Assembly (NCBI GenBank): GCA_947054085.1
Contig: CAMRVD010000003.1
Span: forward strand, 1-52,201
DNA from: an uncultured Clostridia bacterium
GTDB lineage: Bacteria > Bacillota > Clostridia > Christensenellales > UBA1242
Direction of reading: 5' to 3'
Length of the DNA: 52,201 nucleotides
This document shows, piece by piece, positions 52,110 to 52,201 of the stretch (the first letter of the stretch is position 1; each line of letters opens with the position of its first letter). The position numbers and the translations under genes are program-made. The notes below the pieces were generated by a model that saw only the letters and a list, made by a program, of their open reading frames with translations, searched no databases and was not told the DNA's origin.

Positions 52110-52139
52110 TATATATCATAATCACTTGTTTAATAACAA
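52110..52139 (-). promoter_or_regulatory. Promoter of the TraX-like gene, leaderless arrangement
   Basis: TTGTTA (52134-52139), 18 bp, TATATA (52110-52115) on the minus strand, then TAGAGC and ATG. The AT-rich context lowers certainty. Confidence 0.45.
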
Positions 52140-52201
52140 CTAAAGCTAAAATATTTATAAATTTTTGTATAATTTGGGCAAATTTAAATTTTATGTAGAA
52201 T

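Overview
The window is AT-rich DNA from a low-GC Gram-positive bacterium (Bacillota, most likely an uncultured gut-type member of class Clostridia). Evidence for this: a complete Firmicutes-order S10-spc-alpha ribosomal supercluster with secY-adk-map-infA-rpmJ inside it, Zn-type (C+) S14, L33 and L36, a DnaD-like plus DnaC/DnaI-like helicase-loading pair, a comF-secA-prfB neighbourhood, AGGAGG-type ribosome binding sites and TTGACA-17-TATAAT promoters. I see no rRNA, tRNA, CRISPR array or transposase.

Layout. (1) 1-960: a frameshifted XRE repressor, three tandem long hairpin repeats, and acpP. (2) 961-5154, minus strand: HtrA-like protease, a secreted membrane-anchored protein, ung and an AlkD-like protein. 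(3) 5273-21128, minus strand: thirty genes from rpsJ (upstream) to rplQ (downstream), tightly packed, many start/stop overlaps, driven by a strong promoter at 21407-21435 with a 270-nt structured leader. (4) 21515-26755: a 1746-residue secreted beta-helix/InlB-repeat surface protein. (5) 27064-29591: rpmG-secE-nusG-rplK-rplA from a consensus promoter at 29641-29669. (6) 29931-39916: tsaD, prfB, an unrecognised 1194-residue protein, secA and comF. (7) 39918-44759: an XRE regulator diverging from a YwaF-like membrane protein, two small unknown genes, hisS, miaA and a 36-residue ORF. (8) 44929-52103: an FTR-like Fe-S protein, an RlmD/RumA-type rRNA methyltransferase, a PflX-like radical SAM protein, a LOG-family protein, a zinc-ribbon membrane protein, the DnaD/DnaC pair and a TraX-like membrane protein.

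How it fits together. Most of the window is the translation and secretion core: ribosomal proteins, RNA polymerase alpha, NusG, SecY/SecE/SecA, release factor 2, IF-1, Met aminopeptidase, and t6A and i6A tRNA modification. The usual block rplJ-rplL-rpoB-rpoC-rpsL-rpsG-fusA-tufA between rplA and rpsJ is absent, and the giant surface protein sits in its place.

The most unusual observations are: (a) a family of six long, nested hairpin elements with a conserved apical core (GGATTTTAC-N6-GTAAATGAC) and a semi-conserved internal loop but different stems in each copy; they sit at the 3' ends of acpP, rplA and secA, next to genes foreign to the core operons, and one copy carries a 114-bp insertion in its core; (b) a set of genes whose -10 box lies 6-7 nt before the ATG with no Shine-Dalgarno, implying leaderless mRNAs, including prfB; (c) Ala/Lys/Thr-rich tails on ribosomal proteins L30 and L24; (d) several long structured leaders and spacers that may hold undescribed RNA elements.
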